From: Moraxellaceae bacterium
GTDB lineage: Bacteria; Pseudomonadota; Gammaproteobacteria; Pseudomonadales; Moraxellaceae
Length of the DNA stretch: 28,301 bases
Assembly (NCBI GenBank): GCA_003543245.1
Contig: DPJB01000026.1
Location: forward strand, 1-28,301
Reading direction: 5' to 3'
Both the position numbers and the translations under genes were made by a program. This document shows positions 15,264-23,078 of this stretch, in pieces (positions within the stretch are counted from its first letter, which is position 1; every line of letters begins with the position of its first letter). Below the pieces are notes generated by a model that was not told where the DNA came from, did not search any database, and was given only the letters and a program-made list of their open reading frames with translations.

Positions 15264-18200
15264 GGCCTCTTCAACCAGACGCGCATAAGTGACTGCAGTT
15301 TCTCTGTATCAACTGGTTTGGTGATGTAGTCATTGGCACCCGCATCAATACATTTTGCCCTGTCGTCGCGCATTGCCTTCGCAGTCAATGCCAGAATGGG
15401 AAGCTTCTTGAAACGCTCCTGGGCACGAATACGCTTCATGGCCTCATAGCCATCCATTTCCGGCATCATGATATCCATCAGCACAATATTGATCTCTGGA
15501 TTGGAATCCAGCGCTTCCAGACTTTCCAGACCATTGTTAGCCATCTGGACTTCACAGCCCCACTCCTCCAGTGTCGCCGACAGGGCGTAAATATTACGCA
15601 TGTCATCATCCACCAGCAAAACCTTGCAACCCGCAAACACATCATCGCGATGAGAACTGGCATCGTTCTGGCGGGACTTTGCCGGCTCCTTGCTTTCAAT
15701 CCAGTGCAGGAAAAGTGATGCCTCCGAGAGCAGCCTGTCCGCCGACTGGTCTGTCTTCAGAATAATGCGATCAGCATACTTGCGCAGTTTTGCTTCCTCT
15801 TCACGTGCCAGATCCCTTGCCGTGTAAATGATAACGGGCACATTCGGATAGGCATCATTCTCATGGATGGTTTCCAGCAGGGAGAACCCGTCCATGTCCG
15901 GCAATGAGAGATCCAGAACAATGCAGTCAAATGACTCACGCAGCAAGGCATCAAGTGCCTCCTGCCCAGTGGTACAAACCGTCACATCGACATGCGAGTC
16001 CTCGAACAGGGCATTGATTGCACTGTGCTGGACCGAGTTATCCTCAACCACAAGAAGACGCCTGATGCCATGTTCAGTCTGGCTTTCGATCGTCCCGAAT
16101 GCCTCCTTGATCTGGTCCAGCGTGGCAGGCTTCTTGTAATAGGCGATGGCCCCCATGCGCAGAGCCTTGGCCGACTCATCGTGTCCGGAAAAGCAATGAA
16201 CAGGAATGTCACGTGTTACAGCGTCATTCTTCAACTGCTCAAGTACGGCCCAACCATCAATGCCAGGCAAGCCGATGTCCAGAATGATGGCATCCGGCCT
16301 GGCTTCCCTGGCCATGTCTATGCCGCTCTCCCCATCATGCGCCGTCACTGAACGAAAGCCGAATTCGCTGGCAAGCTCCCCGAGCACATCGGCAAAGTTT
16401 TCATCATCCTCGATGATCAGCAACGTCTTCTGTCCACCGGTGCGCGATGCCGTCTCCGACAGTGCTGCAAAGGTTGACGCCGCCATGCGTACCATCTCGG
16501 CCGGCTGCCGATCCGCTGCTTCGTCCTGCGCCGCCACAGGCGACCCTGCCGGCAGATAAAGAGTGAAGGTGGCACCAGTGCCCTCCCCCTCACTGAAGAT
16601 ATGAACCTCTCCGCCCAACAATTGTGAAAACTCGCGGGAAATGGTCAATCCAAGGCCGGTACCGCCGTATTTCCTGCTGGTCGTGCCATCGGCCTGTTGA
16701 AAAGCCTCAAAGATAAGGTCCTGTTTGTCTTGCGGTACGCCAATGCCGGTATCTTTCACGGCCAGTGCAATGACGGGCCCCTGGGATGCCTGAATACGTT
16801 TGAACTTGATCCCTTCCGGCGCGGGCCCGATGTTGAGGCTGACGCTGCCCTGATGCGTAAACTTGAAGGCATTGGAGAAGAAGTTGCGCAATACCTGCTC
16901 AAGACGCTGACGGTCCGTGAACAGCGTTGGCGGTGTTCCTTCCGCAACGTTCACATGGAACTGCAATCCGCGATGCTGGGCTACATGCTCAAAGTTACGA
17001 CGCAGGTGCTCGGCCAGATCGCTCACGTCAAGCGGCTCGATCATCAGCTGCATCTTGCCTTCTTCAACCTTGGCAATGTCCAGAATGTCGTTGATCAGGG
17101 TTAACAGGTCAGAACCAGCGGAATGAATGACACGCGCATGCTCAATCTGTTTTTCAGACAGATTCCCATGCTTGTTGTCTGCCAGCGAGTTGGAAAGAAT
17201 AAGAATGGAGTTGAGCGGTGTACGCAACTCATGAGACATGGTGGAGAGAAACTCAGACTTGTACTTGCTAGACATCTCAAGTGCTTTTGTCTTGTCCTCC
17301 AGTACCTGCTGCGATGCATGCAGCGCCTCGTTCTTCTCCAGAAGCTCGTTACGCTGGTCCGCCAGCAGCTTTGCCTGAGCCTCCAGCTCTTCATTGATGA
17401 CACGCAACTCTTCCTGCTGCGCCTGCAAGCTTTCTTCGGATGCACGCAAGGCCTGGGCCTGCTCCTCAAGGCCTTCATTGGCCTTGCGCAGTTCATCCTG
17501 CTGCTCCTGCAGCTTCATTTCAGAGGTCAGCAGTGCCTGGGCCTGCTCCTCAAGGTCATCGTTGATCGCCTGCATGTCATCCTGCTGACGCTTCAACAAA
17601 TCAGCCTGCCTCTGTGTCTGCTGCAGCATCTCGGATAGCTTCATGCGCGACAGCGCCGAATTCACTGCAATCGCAATATGCTCAACACTGAGCTTGAGTA
17701 TTTCCAGCTCTTCGGGGCCGAGAGAATCCAGCGCACCAACCTCCAGCATGCCGCACAGCTCGCCCTCGTGCAGAATGGGCGTCACCACAATGTGACGCGG
17801 CGTCGTCTCACCAAGACCGGAGCTGACCACGATGTAATCTTCAGGCACTCTTGTCAGTACAATCTGCTTCTTTTCCATCGCAGCTTGCCCGACCAGTCCC
17901 TCTCCCATGGGAATCCGGTTAGACAGGTTCTTGCGCCATGTGAAGGCATACGTTCCTTTCAGCACCAGCTCTTTTCCATCTGGCAGATAGAAAAGACCAA
18001 CCTGCCCACGTAACGCCGGCACCAGGTAATTCAGGATGTTTTCAGCCAGCTGATCCAGCGAAAGCTCTCCGCGCATCTGGTTGGCCAGTTCGGCAACCGT
18101 GGTCTTGATGCGCTCTGCACGTCGATCCTCATCAAAGCGCGACTTCAGGCGATCACGCATCTTCTGAATGGAGTGCAGCATGTTACCCAGTTCATCACGG

Positions 18201-18907
18201 GCTGCCGTCACAATGGATATGGACCAGTCGCCCTCGGCAATCTTGTTGGATGCCTCGACGGCATGCGTCAGTGGCCTGATGATCATGCGATTGGTGATCA
18301 ACCATGTCAGTGCCAGCACCACAACAGCCAGAACCGTCCCAAGAATCAGTCCCAGCATCCAGACATCATCATTCCGCTGCCTGACATCACCTATCTTCTT
18401 GGAAAAGCCTTCATATACATCCGCCTTGAACGACTCTTGCTGTGAGTCAAAGTCCCTTTGCAACTGCCCCAGCACCTGCATGCGCTGGTTTGACTCATCC
18501 GCCGAAAGCCTGCCAGAGATGACATCCCGTGCCAGTGTGTTGGCATAACGATTGTATTCACGGAAACTGTCCAGCAAGCGCAACTGCTCCGCCCGGGTAT
18601 CAGCCGACAATGCCTGTGACAACTGTGCCTGCAAGGCGGTCGCAGCACTCTCGGCGTTGGCCAGCATGGCCGTGTCACGACCGGACATGGCACGCGCATA
18701 GCTGTCCCGGACCACACCCACCTGGGCAGTCTGGGCATTGATCAGCTGCAGCGCCGGTACATCGCTGTTCTGTAGCTGCTGGAGATGACCCGCCACATCA
18801 CGGGTAGCGTAGTAATTGATGCCGAGATAGAGAAGAAACCCAAAGAGGCTGAGAAGGGAAATACTCAGCACCTTGACGCGAATGGAAAGATCATTGAACC
18901 AGGTCAT
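15260..18907 (-). CDS. Membrane hybrid histidine kinase with HAMP, GAF and three receiver domains
   Basis: The 1215-residue kinase starts with TM1 (12-32), a periplasmic helical domain (33-182, like four-helix-bundle MCP sensors), TM2 (183-205) and HAMP (206-258). A GAF domain follows (about 282-420), then a long Glu/Gln-rich coiled coil (425-550), the HisKA dimer domain with phospho-His559 (MSHELRTPLN) and a HATPase domain (to about 780) with DTGIGVP and GGTGLGL. Three receivers end the protein, with acceptors Asp877 (LDIGLPG), Asp999 (LDLSLPD) and Asp1145 (MDIMMPE). No histidine phosphotransfer domain is seen. The ribosome site AGAGGGGAG just before ATG 18907 is strong. It heads the operon with CheR, receiver, CheB and REC-PAS-PilZ, which are its likely partners. 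The signal sensed is unknown. Confidence 0.95.
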   Translation of the reverse strand: MTWFNDLSIRVKVLSISLLSLFGFLLYLGINYYATRDVAGHLQQLQNSDVPALQLINAQTAQVGVVRDSYARAMSGRDTAMLANAESAATALQAQLSQALSADTRAEQLRLLDSFREYNRYANTLARDVISGRLSADESNQRMQVLGQLQRDFDSQQESFKADVYEGFSKKIGDVRQRNDDVWMLGLILGTVLAVVVLALTWLITNRMIIRPLTHAVEASNKIAEGDWSISIVTAARDELGNMLHSIQKMRDRLKSRFDEDRRAERIKTTVAELANQMRGELSLDQLAENILNYLVPALRGQVGLFYLPDGKELVLKGTYAFTWRKNLSNRIPMGEGLVGQAAMEKKQIVLTRVPEDYIVVSSGLGETTPRHIVVTPILHEGELCGMLEVGALDSLGPEELEILKLSVEHIAIAVNSALSRMKLSEMLQQTQRQADLLKRQQDDMQAINDDLEEQAQALLTSEMKLQEQQDELRKANEGLEEQAQALRASEESLQAQQEELRVINEELEAQAKLLADQRNELLEKNEALHASQQVLEDKTKALEMSSKYKSEFLSTMSHELRTPLNSILILSNSLADNKHGNLSEKQIEHARVIHSAGSDLLTLINDILDIAKVEEGKMQLMIEPLDVSDLAEHLRRNFEHVAQHRGLQFHVNVAEGTPPTLFTDRQRLEQVLRNFFSNAFKFTHQGSVSLNIGPAPEGIKFKRIQASQGPVIALAVKDTGIGVPQDKQDLIFEAFQQADGTTSRKYGGTGLGLTISREFSQLLGGEVHIFSEGEGTGATFTLYLPAGSPVAAQDEAADRQPAEMVRMAASTFAALSETASRTGGQKTLLIIEDDENFADVLGELASEFGFRSVTAHDGESGIDMAREARPDAIILDIGLPGIDGWAVLEQLKNDAVTRDIPVHCFSGHDESAKALRMGAIAYYKKPATLDQIKEAFGTIESQTEHGIRRLLVVEDNSVQHSAINALFEDSHVDVTVCTTGQEALDALLRESFDCIVLDLSLPDMDGFSLLETIHENDAYPNVPVIIYTARDLAREEEAKLRKYADRIILKTDQSADRLLSEASLFLHWIESKEPAKSRQNDASSHRDDVFAGCKVLLVDDDMRNIYALSATLEEWGCEVQMANNGLESLEALDSNPEINIVLMDIMMPEMDGYEAMKRIRAQERFKKLPILALTAKAMRDDRAKCIDAGANDYITKPVDTEKLQSLMRVWLKRP
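17312..17563 (-). repeat. Three 84-bp units encoding a 28-residue coiled-coil repeat
   Basis: Inside the kinase, residues 449-476, 477-504 and 505-532 align as 28-residue units (four heptads each), starting NDDLEEQAQAL, NEGLEEQAQAL and NEELEAQAKLL. The first two copies share an identical 20-base stretch (GCCTGGGCCTGCTCCTCAAG on the + strand, at 17451-17470 and 17535-17554) exactly 84 bases apart. The segment lies between GAF and HisKA, where signalling helices join sensor to kinase. Confidence 0.85.
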
Positions 18908-19055
18908 TGGCTCCCCTCTAACGGCCTGAACCGCATATTATTGTTAAGGCCGCGGGGCCTTTGTCCGGAATATACCCCGGAAAGCCCGCCAGCGGCGAGG
19001 CGCCTGTCCGTACAGGCAACCGGCCATCCTGAACACGCACATGCCACTTCGCTGG
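18908..19055. other. Intergenic region between kinase and tRNA operon, two small hairpins
   Basis: No gene is seen here. Two perfect 6-bp inverted repeats are present: AAGGCC/GGCCTT (18946-18951 and 18956-18961) and GCCTGT/ACAGGC (19002-19007 and 19012-19017). The first would lie in the leader of the kinase transcript. AT-rich hexamers (TATATT on the - strand at 18974-18969 and TAATAT nearby) could be -10 elements for the kinase, but neither has a good -35, so no promoter is called. Confidence 0.4.
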
Positions 19056-19084
19056 TTGACGCTTTTGGGCCTCGTGGCTATGAT
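19056..19084 (+). promoter_or_regulatory. Near-consensus sigma-70 promoter of the tRNA operon
   Basis: TTGACG (19056-19061) and TATGAT (19079-19084) are separated by exactly 17 bases. A GC-rich discriminator GCGCGTCC follows (19085-19092), typical of stable-RNA promoters under stringent control. Transcription would start near 19091, about 20 bases before tRNA-Cys. Confidence 0.85.
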
Positions 19085-19110
19085 GCGCGTCCTCTCGCAG
19101 GCAAGTACCC

Positions 19111-19184
19111 GGCTGGGTAGCAAAATGGTTATGCAGCGGACTGCAACTCCGCGTACACCGGTTCGATTCCGGTCCCAGCCTCCA
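19111..19184 (+). tRNA. tRNA-Cys (anticodon GCA)
   Basis: The acceptor stem GGCTGGG (19111-19117) pairs with CCCAGCC (19174-19180), followed by discriminator T and encoded CCA (19182-19184). The anticodon arm GCGGA-CTGCAAC-TCCGC gives anticodon GCA. The T arm contains GGTTCGATTCC. The total is 74 bases. Confidence 0.97.
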
Positions 19185-19280
19185 AATCATCCAGATCCAG
19201 ACATCGATTGCCCTGCGCCTGTCGGCTACTGGATGCCAGAAGCATCCCCTGCAATCCCAAGCATGGTCATGCAGTGTCAT

Positions 19281-19367
19281 GCCCGGGTGGTGAAACTGGT
19301 AGACACAAGGGACTTAAAATCCCTCGGCCGCAAGGCTGTACGGGTTCGATTCCCGTCCCGGGCACCA
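19281..19367 (+). tRNA. tRNA-Leu (anticodon UAA)
   Basis: The acceptor stem GCCCGGG (19281-19287) pairs with CCCGGGC (19357-19363), then A and encoded CCA (19365-19367). The anticodon loop CTTAAAA gives UAA. A long variable arm (CGGCCGCAAGGCTG) is typical of class II tRNAs, as is the 87-base length. It lies 96 bases after tRNA-Cys and probably shares its promoter. In enterobacteria the equivalent cluster also has a tRNA-Gly in front; none is seen here. Confidence 0.97.
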
Positions 19368-19469
19368 TCCTTTCCGATCAGGCTACACTTCCCGGCAACA
19401 AGTATCTGATGCCTCTCGCATGATAGAATGCGCACCTTTCGGCAACACACTGGACAGCAAGGAACCGGC

Positions 19470-22400
19470 ATGCTTTCCGACTCCGTGAAAGACTCAATCA
19501 GAAACTCCATAACCCCGCAGCGCAAGCGTTATGGTCTCATTGTGCTGGCACTCTTTTTGGCCTACACCACCATCGGACTGCTGGCAGCACCGGGCCTGGT
19601 CATCAGGCTGGCCCAGGATTATGTCCGCGACGCACTCAAACTGGAGCTGACCATTGGCAAGCTGGAGGTCAATCCACTTCTGCTTGCAGTGAAGATCAAC
19701 GAGCTCAAGGTCTCCGAACCCGGCGGTGAAACCCTGGTCAGTGCCCGCAGTGTTTATGTCAACGCCCAGCTATGGCACTCGATCTGGCTGCGGGGTGCCA
19801 GCCTGGATGAACTGGACCTGCTTGAGCCCTATGTGAATGCACGGTTGAGCAAGGATGGCAGCCTCAACCTGTTACAGCTGATCCCGCCGGACGATAAAGA
19901 AGATACCGATGAGCCACGCTGGCGCATTGGCACGCTTGGCGTGCATCTTGCGCGCATCGACGTCCATGACGACTCACGCCCCACCCCTTTCTCGACCGTA
20001 TTCTCTCCGCTCAACCTGAGCCTCTCCGAACTCAGCTCACGCCCCAACAAAGAGGGCAACTACAACCTTCACGCCGAGACGGGTGAGGGTGAAGCACTGG
20101 ACTGGAAAGGCTCGCTGGCCATGCAGCCGGTTCGCTCCAGGGGAACGCTGACCATTTCCGGACTCAAGGCAACCACACCTTGGCGCTACCTGCAGGACGA
20201 ACTGCCCGTCATTGTTGATGAGGGTCGCATCACCATCCGTGGCAACTATGACCTGACAGCCGACAATGCAGTGACCTTTGCCCTGCGTCAGGGACAAGTA
20301 CTGGTGGATGGCCTTGCCCTGCACATGAAGGCCGACAACCCGCTGTCATTCGTCCTGGGCAAACTGGACCTGAATGGCATCTCCATGGACTGGCCGGCAC
20401 AAACCGCCTCCTTTGCAAGTCTGGGACTGCATGATGTCGCATTGACCGAGGCTGACCGTAAAACCGTCCTGGCGGGCTTCGCCGACCTCCTGCTCAAGCA
20501 GGGTACATACCAGCCGACGGCAGCCAACAGTACGGATGCCGTCAGACTTGCCTCCGTCGAGCTCGGCAACTTCATCCTGACCGACGCCAGTGAGCCCTCC
20601 CCTCTCATCAGCCTGCCCGGACTTGCACTACGCAAAATGAGTGCATCCCTATCAGGGCAAACAGTTCACGTTGACCAGATTGTCCTGAGCAAGGGCGACC
20701 TCGATGTTCGACGCGAAGCAGATGGCAGCATCAACTGGACAACCCGTCTGGACAGTCTGGTCAATCGACTGGAAAAAACATCGGCATCCGGCACAAGCCC
20801 GCCCTCTCCTGCCAAGCCTGATAACGCCACCAGCCCGGCATGGGTTGCCACACTGGGAGAGCTGGATCTGAACGGCTTCCGGGTGGATGTGGAAGACCGG
20901 GTACCTATTCCTGCCGTAAAGACATCCCTGGAAAACATCGGCATGCGGATATTTCCGCAACTGGACGCCAAATCCGCGCACGCACTTGAAGGAAAGCTGA
21001 CCATTGGCACGGGGGGTACGCTGGGTTTCAAGGGAACCTTTGCCGAACAGCCGCTGGCCGTAACTGGTGACCTTGACCTCAAGGAACTGAGTCTTCCGCC
21101 ATTTGCCCCCTATGCAGCCCGGGTTGCGCGCTTTGCCCTGGAGAGCGGCTCGCTTGATACCACAGGCCGGTTCAGCTTCAGGCAGACCGACAAAGCTCAA
21201 GCCGAGTTTAACGGCCGTGTTGCCGTACAGAAATTTTCTGCAAACGATCTGGATCAGGACGAGCGCTTCCTCGCATGGCAGGCACTGACTGTCGAAGGGT
21301 TGCGCTGGCAGATGGAGCCTGGTCGGTTAACCATCAGGGACATCATTGCAGACCAGCCATTTACACGCGTCATGATCAATGCCGACCGCAGCATTAATCT
21401 GGTACGCATCATGGAGACCGACACAGAGCCGACATCAGGCAAAACCCCTGCTGCACCATCAACATCAGCAGAGCCTGATTACCCTGTGCGTATTGACCGG
21501 ATCCGCATGCGCAATGGCGCCATGCTGTTCGCCGACCTCAGCCTGCGACCACAATTTGCAACCGGCATCCAGTCACTCAACGGTGACATCAAGGGATTTT
21601 CAACCACGCCCGGCACACATACAAGCATCAACCTGAAAGGTCGTGTTGACCAGTACGGGCGCGCCGACATCACTGGCTCGATCAACCCGCTGGCGGGTGA
21701 CCAGTACACCGATATTGCCATCAAGTTCCAGAATCTTGAGCTGACCACCCTCACCCCCTACTCCGCCAAGTTTGCCGGCTACCGGATCGACAAGGGCAAG
21801 TTGTCGATGGATCTCGCCTACAAGATCAACAAGCGACAGCTGGAAGCCACCAACAAGGTCGTTTTCAACCAGCTCACACTGGGCGAAAAAGTTGATAGTC
21901 CGGATGCTGTCAAGTTGCCTGTCAAACTGGCACTCGCGATCATGAAAGACAAGAACGGCAATATTGATCTTGATCTTCCTGTCACTGGCAGCCTTGACGA
22001 CCCACAATTCAAGGTAGGACCACTGATCTGGAAAGCCTTTGTCAACGTGCTGGCCAAAGTCGCTGCTGCACCGTTCAATTTTATTGCCGGGCTGGTAGGT
22101 GGCGATGAAAACATGGACAGCCTTCCGTTCAAGGCCGGCTCATCGGCACTTGAACCCGAGGCCGTAACACGACTGGAGTCTCTGGCAAAAGCCCTGACCG
22201 AGCGCCCCGCAATCGGCATCGAGATTCGTGGAACATTTGACCCCCAGGCAGATGCACTCGCCATCCGCACTGCAAAATTCGAAACCGAACTGCGCAAGCG
22301 CTCACCTGACGGCGAAAGAAGCCGCCGCACGCTTGAGGCCATGTTCAAGGAAAAGCTTGGCACGGAGGCACTTGCCCAGCAACGTGCGCTCAGCCTGCGA

Positions 22401-22667
22401 CCTGCCGAAGAGTCCGCTCGCAACAAGGATGAACTGAAAGTGGCAGAAAGCCTTTATCTCAAGGCTCTGGAGAATGAACTGATCGCACGCGAAGTCGTGC
22501 TTGAAGGTGATCTGCGACAGATTGCGCTTGATCGTGCCAGCAATGTCCGCAAGACACTGGTTGAAACACACAAGATTGAGGAAACAAGGGTCTTTGTGCT
22601 GGAGCCCGTCATCTCGCCGGCAGAGAATGAAAAGGTCGTGATGAAAATAGCCCTGACCGCTTCATGA
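19470..22667 (+). CDS. DUF748 / AsmA-like envelope protein
   Basis: This 1065-residue protein is anchored by one N-terminal membrane segment (about 21-44) and is otherwise a long periplasmic beta-rich repeat protein, with AsmA-like signatures such as LELTIGKLEVNPLLLAVKIN and repeated LxLxGxFxxxP strands. Family relatives (AsmA, TamB, YhdP) work in envelope lipid or outer-membrane biogenesis; the role of this one is inferred from that. Near the C-terminus (about 881-945) FKAGSSALEPEAVTRLESLA resembles the OmpA-like segment found at the end of DUF748 proteins. ATG 19470 has AAGGAA five bases upstream; ATG 19428 lacks a ribosome site and overlaps a possible -10 TAGAAT (19424-19429). Its last six bases overlap the convergent GIY-YIG gene. 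Confidence 0.85.
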   Translation: MLSDSVKDSIRNSITPQRKRYGLIVLALFLAYTTIGLLAAPGLVIRLAQDYVRDALKLELTIGKLEVNPLLLAVKINELKVSEPGGETLVSARSVYVNAQLWHSIWLRGASLDELDLLEPYVNARLSKDGSLNLLQLIPPDDKEDTDEPRWRIGTLGVHLARIDVHDDSRPTPFSTVFSPLNLSLSELSSRPNKEGNYNLHAETGEGEALDWKGSLAMQPVRSRGTLTISGLKATTPWRYLQDELPVIVDEGRITIRGNYDLTADNAVTFALRQGQVLVDGLALHMKADNPLSFVLGKLDLNGISMDWPAQTASFASLGLHDVALTEADRKTVLAGFADLLLKQGTYQPTAANSTDAVRLASVELGNFILTDASEPSPLISLPGLALRKMSASLSGQTVHVDQIVLSKGDLDVRREADGSINWTTRLDSLVNRLEKTSASGTSPPSPAKPDNATSPAWVATLGELDLNGFRVDVEDRVPIPAVKTSLENIGMRIFPQLDAKSAHALEGKLTIGTGGTLGFKGTFAEQPLAVTGDLDLKELSLPPFAPYAARVARFALESGSLDTTGRFSFRQTDKAQAEFNGRVAVQKFSANDLDQDERFLAWQALTVEGLRWQMEPGRLTIRDIIADQPFTRVMINADRSINLVRIMETDTEPTSGKTPAAPSTSAEPDYPVRIDRIRMRNGAMLFADLSLRPQFATGIQSLNGDIKGFSTTPGTHTSINLKGRVDQYGRADITGSINPLAGDQYTDIAIKFQNLELTTLTPYSAKFAGYRIDKGKLSMDLAYKINKRQLEATNKVVFNQLTLGEKVDSPDAVKLPVKLALAIMKDKNGNIDLDLPVTGSLDDPQFKVGPLIWKAFVNVLAKVAAAPFNFIAGLVGGDENMDSLPFKAGSSALEPEAVTRLESLAKALTERPAIGIEIRGTFDPQADALAIRTAKFETELRKRSPDGERSRRTLEAMFKEKLGTEALAQQRALSLRPAEESARNKDELKVAESLYLKALENELIAREVVLEGDLRQIALDRASNVRKTLVETHKIEETRVFVLEPVISPAENEKVVMKIALTAS

Positions 22668-22931
22668 TGCAGATTGATACGGATACCGGGCACAAAACTC
22701 ACGTTTGCTGGCAGCTGTCTGCTGCTTGAGCGCATATTCTGCCCTGGAGGCAGAGGAACGGTCGGGGAAAGTCTGCACGGCAACTATGCGCTCAGGCTTT
22801 CTCGACCGGGTGTACTTTGCGCCCTTGCCGGCAAGATGAAGGGCAAAGCGCTTTTCTACATCAACAGCAATACCGGTGTAGAGACTGCCACCTTCACACT
22901 CAAGCACATAGAGATACCAGATCGCGGACAT
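22662..22931 (-). CDS. GIY-YIG domain protein (UPF0213/YhbQ-like)
   Basis: This 89-residue protein is a single GIY-YIG nuclease-type domain of the small YhbQ-like group. It begins with WYLYVLEC (the GIY strand) and has LYTGI (17-21, equivalent to YIG), Arg28 and Glu65, the positions of the catalytic residues. A nucleic-acid role is likely, but the true substrate is unknown. The ATG overlaps the TAA of the upstream cyclase remnant as TAATG, as if the two genes were once translationally coupled. The 3' end overlaps the DUF748 gene by six bases. Confidence 0.9.
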   Translation of the reverse strand: MSAIWYLYVLECEGGSLYTGIAVDVEKRFALHLAGKGAKYTRSRKPERIVAVQTFPDRSSASRAEYALKQQTAASKREFCARYPYQSAS

Positions 22932-23078
22932 TATTGGCCCACTCCCACTCCATTCCCATCCTTTTCACCCTCGAGCCACCACGTCTCCATCACGCCTTTG
23001 CCCTTGATATCAATCGGACCCCGCCTGACCAGCTCATACGCCAGTTTTTCCAGGTCACACGAGAATCCTGTCCTTATG
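22931..23078 (-). pseudogene. C-terminal remnant of a class III adenylate/guanylate cyclase
   Basis: Directly after the flavoprotein stop, an open frame encodes LEKLAYELVRRGPIDIKGKG followed by VMETWWLEGEKDG and stops at 22931. RGxIxxKGKGxMxTxWL is the hallmark C-terminus of class III nucleotide cyclase catalytic domains. Only about 35-45 residues remain; the metal-binding and transition-state residues are absent and the flavoprotein gene occupies the place of the rest. The frame continues upstream into the flavoprotein gene only as an out-of-frame shadow. I read this as a deletion scar of a cyclase gene that once preceded the GIY-YIG gene. Confidence 0.75.

Noticed and set aside
17312..17563. 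Possible CRISPR or tandem DNA repeat array
   Set aside because: The repeats are in-frame coding units of a coiled coil with no spacers.
19185..19280. Possible further tRNA or attachment site between the two tRNAs
   Set aside because: No cloverleaf, no duplicated tRNA 3' end and no integrase gene in the window.
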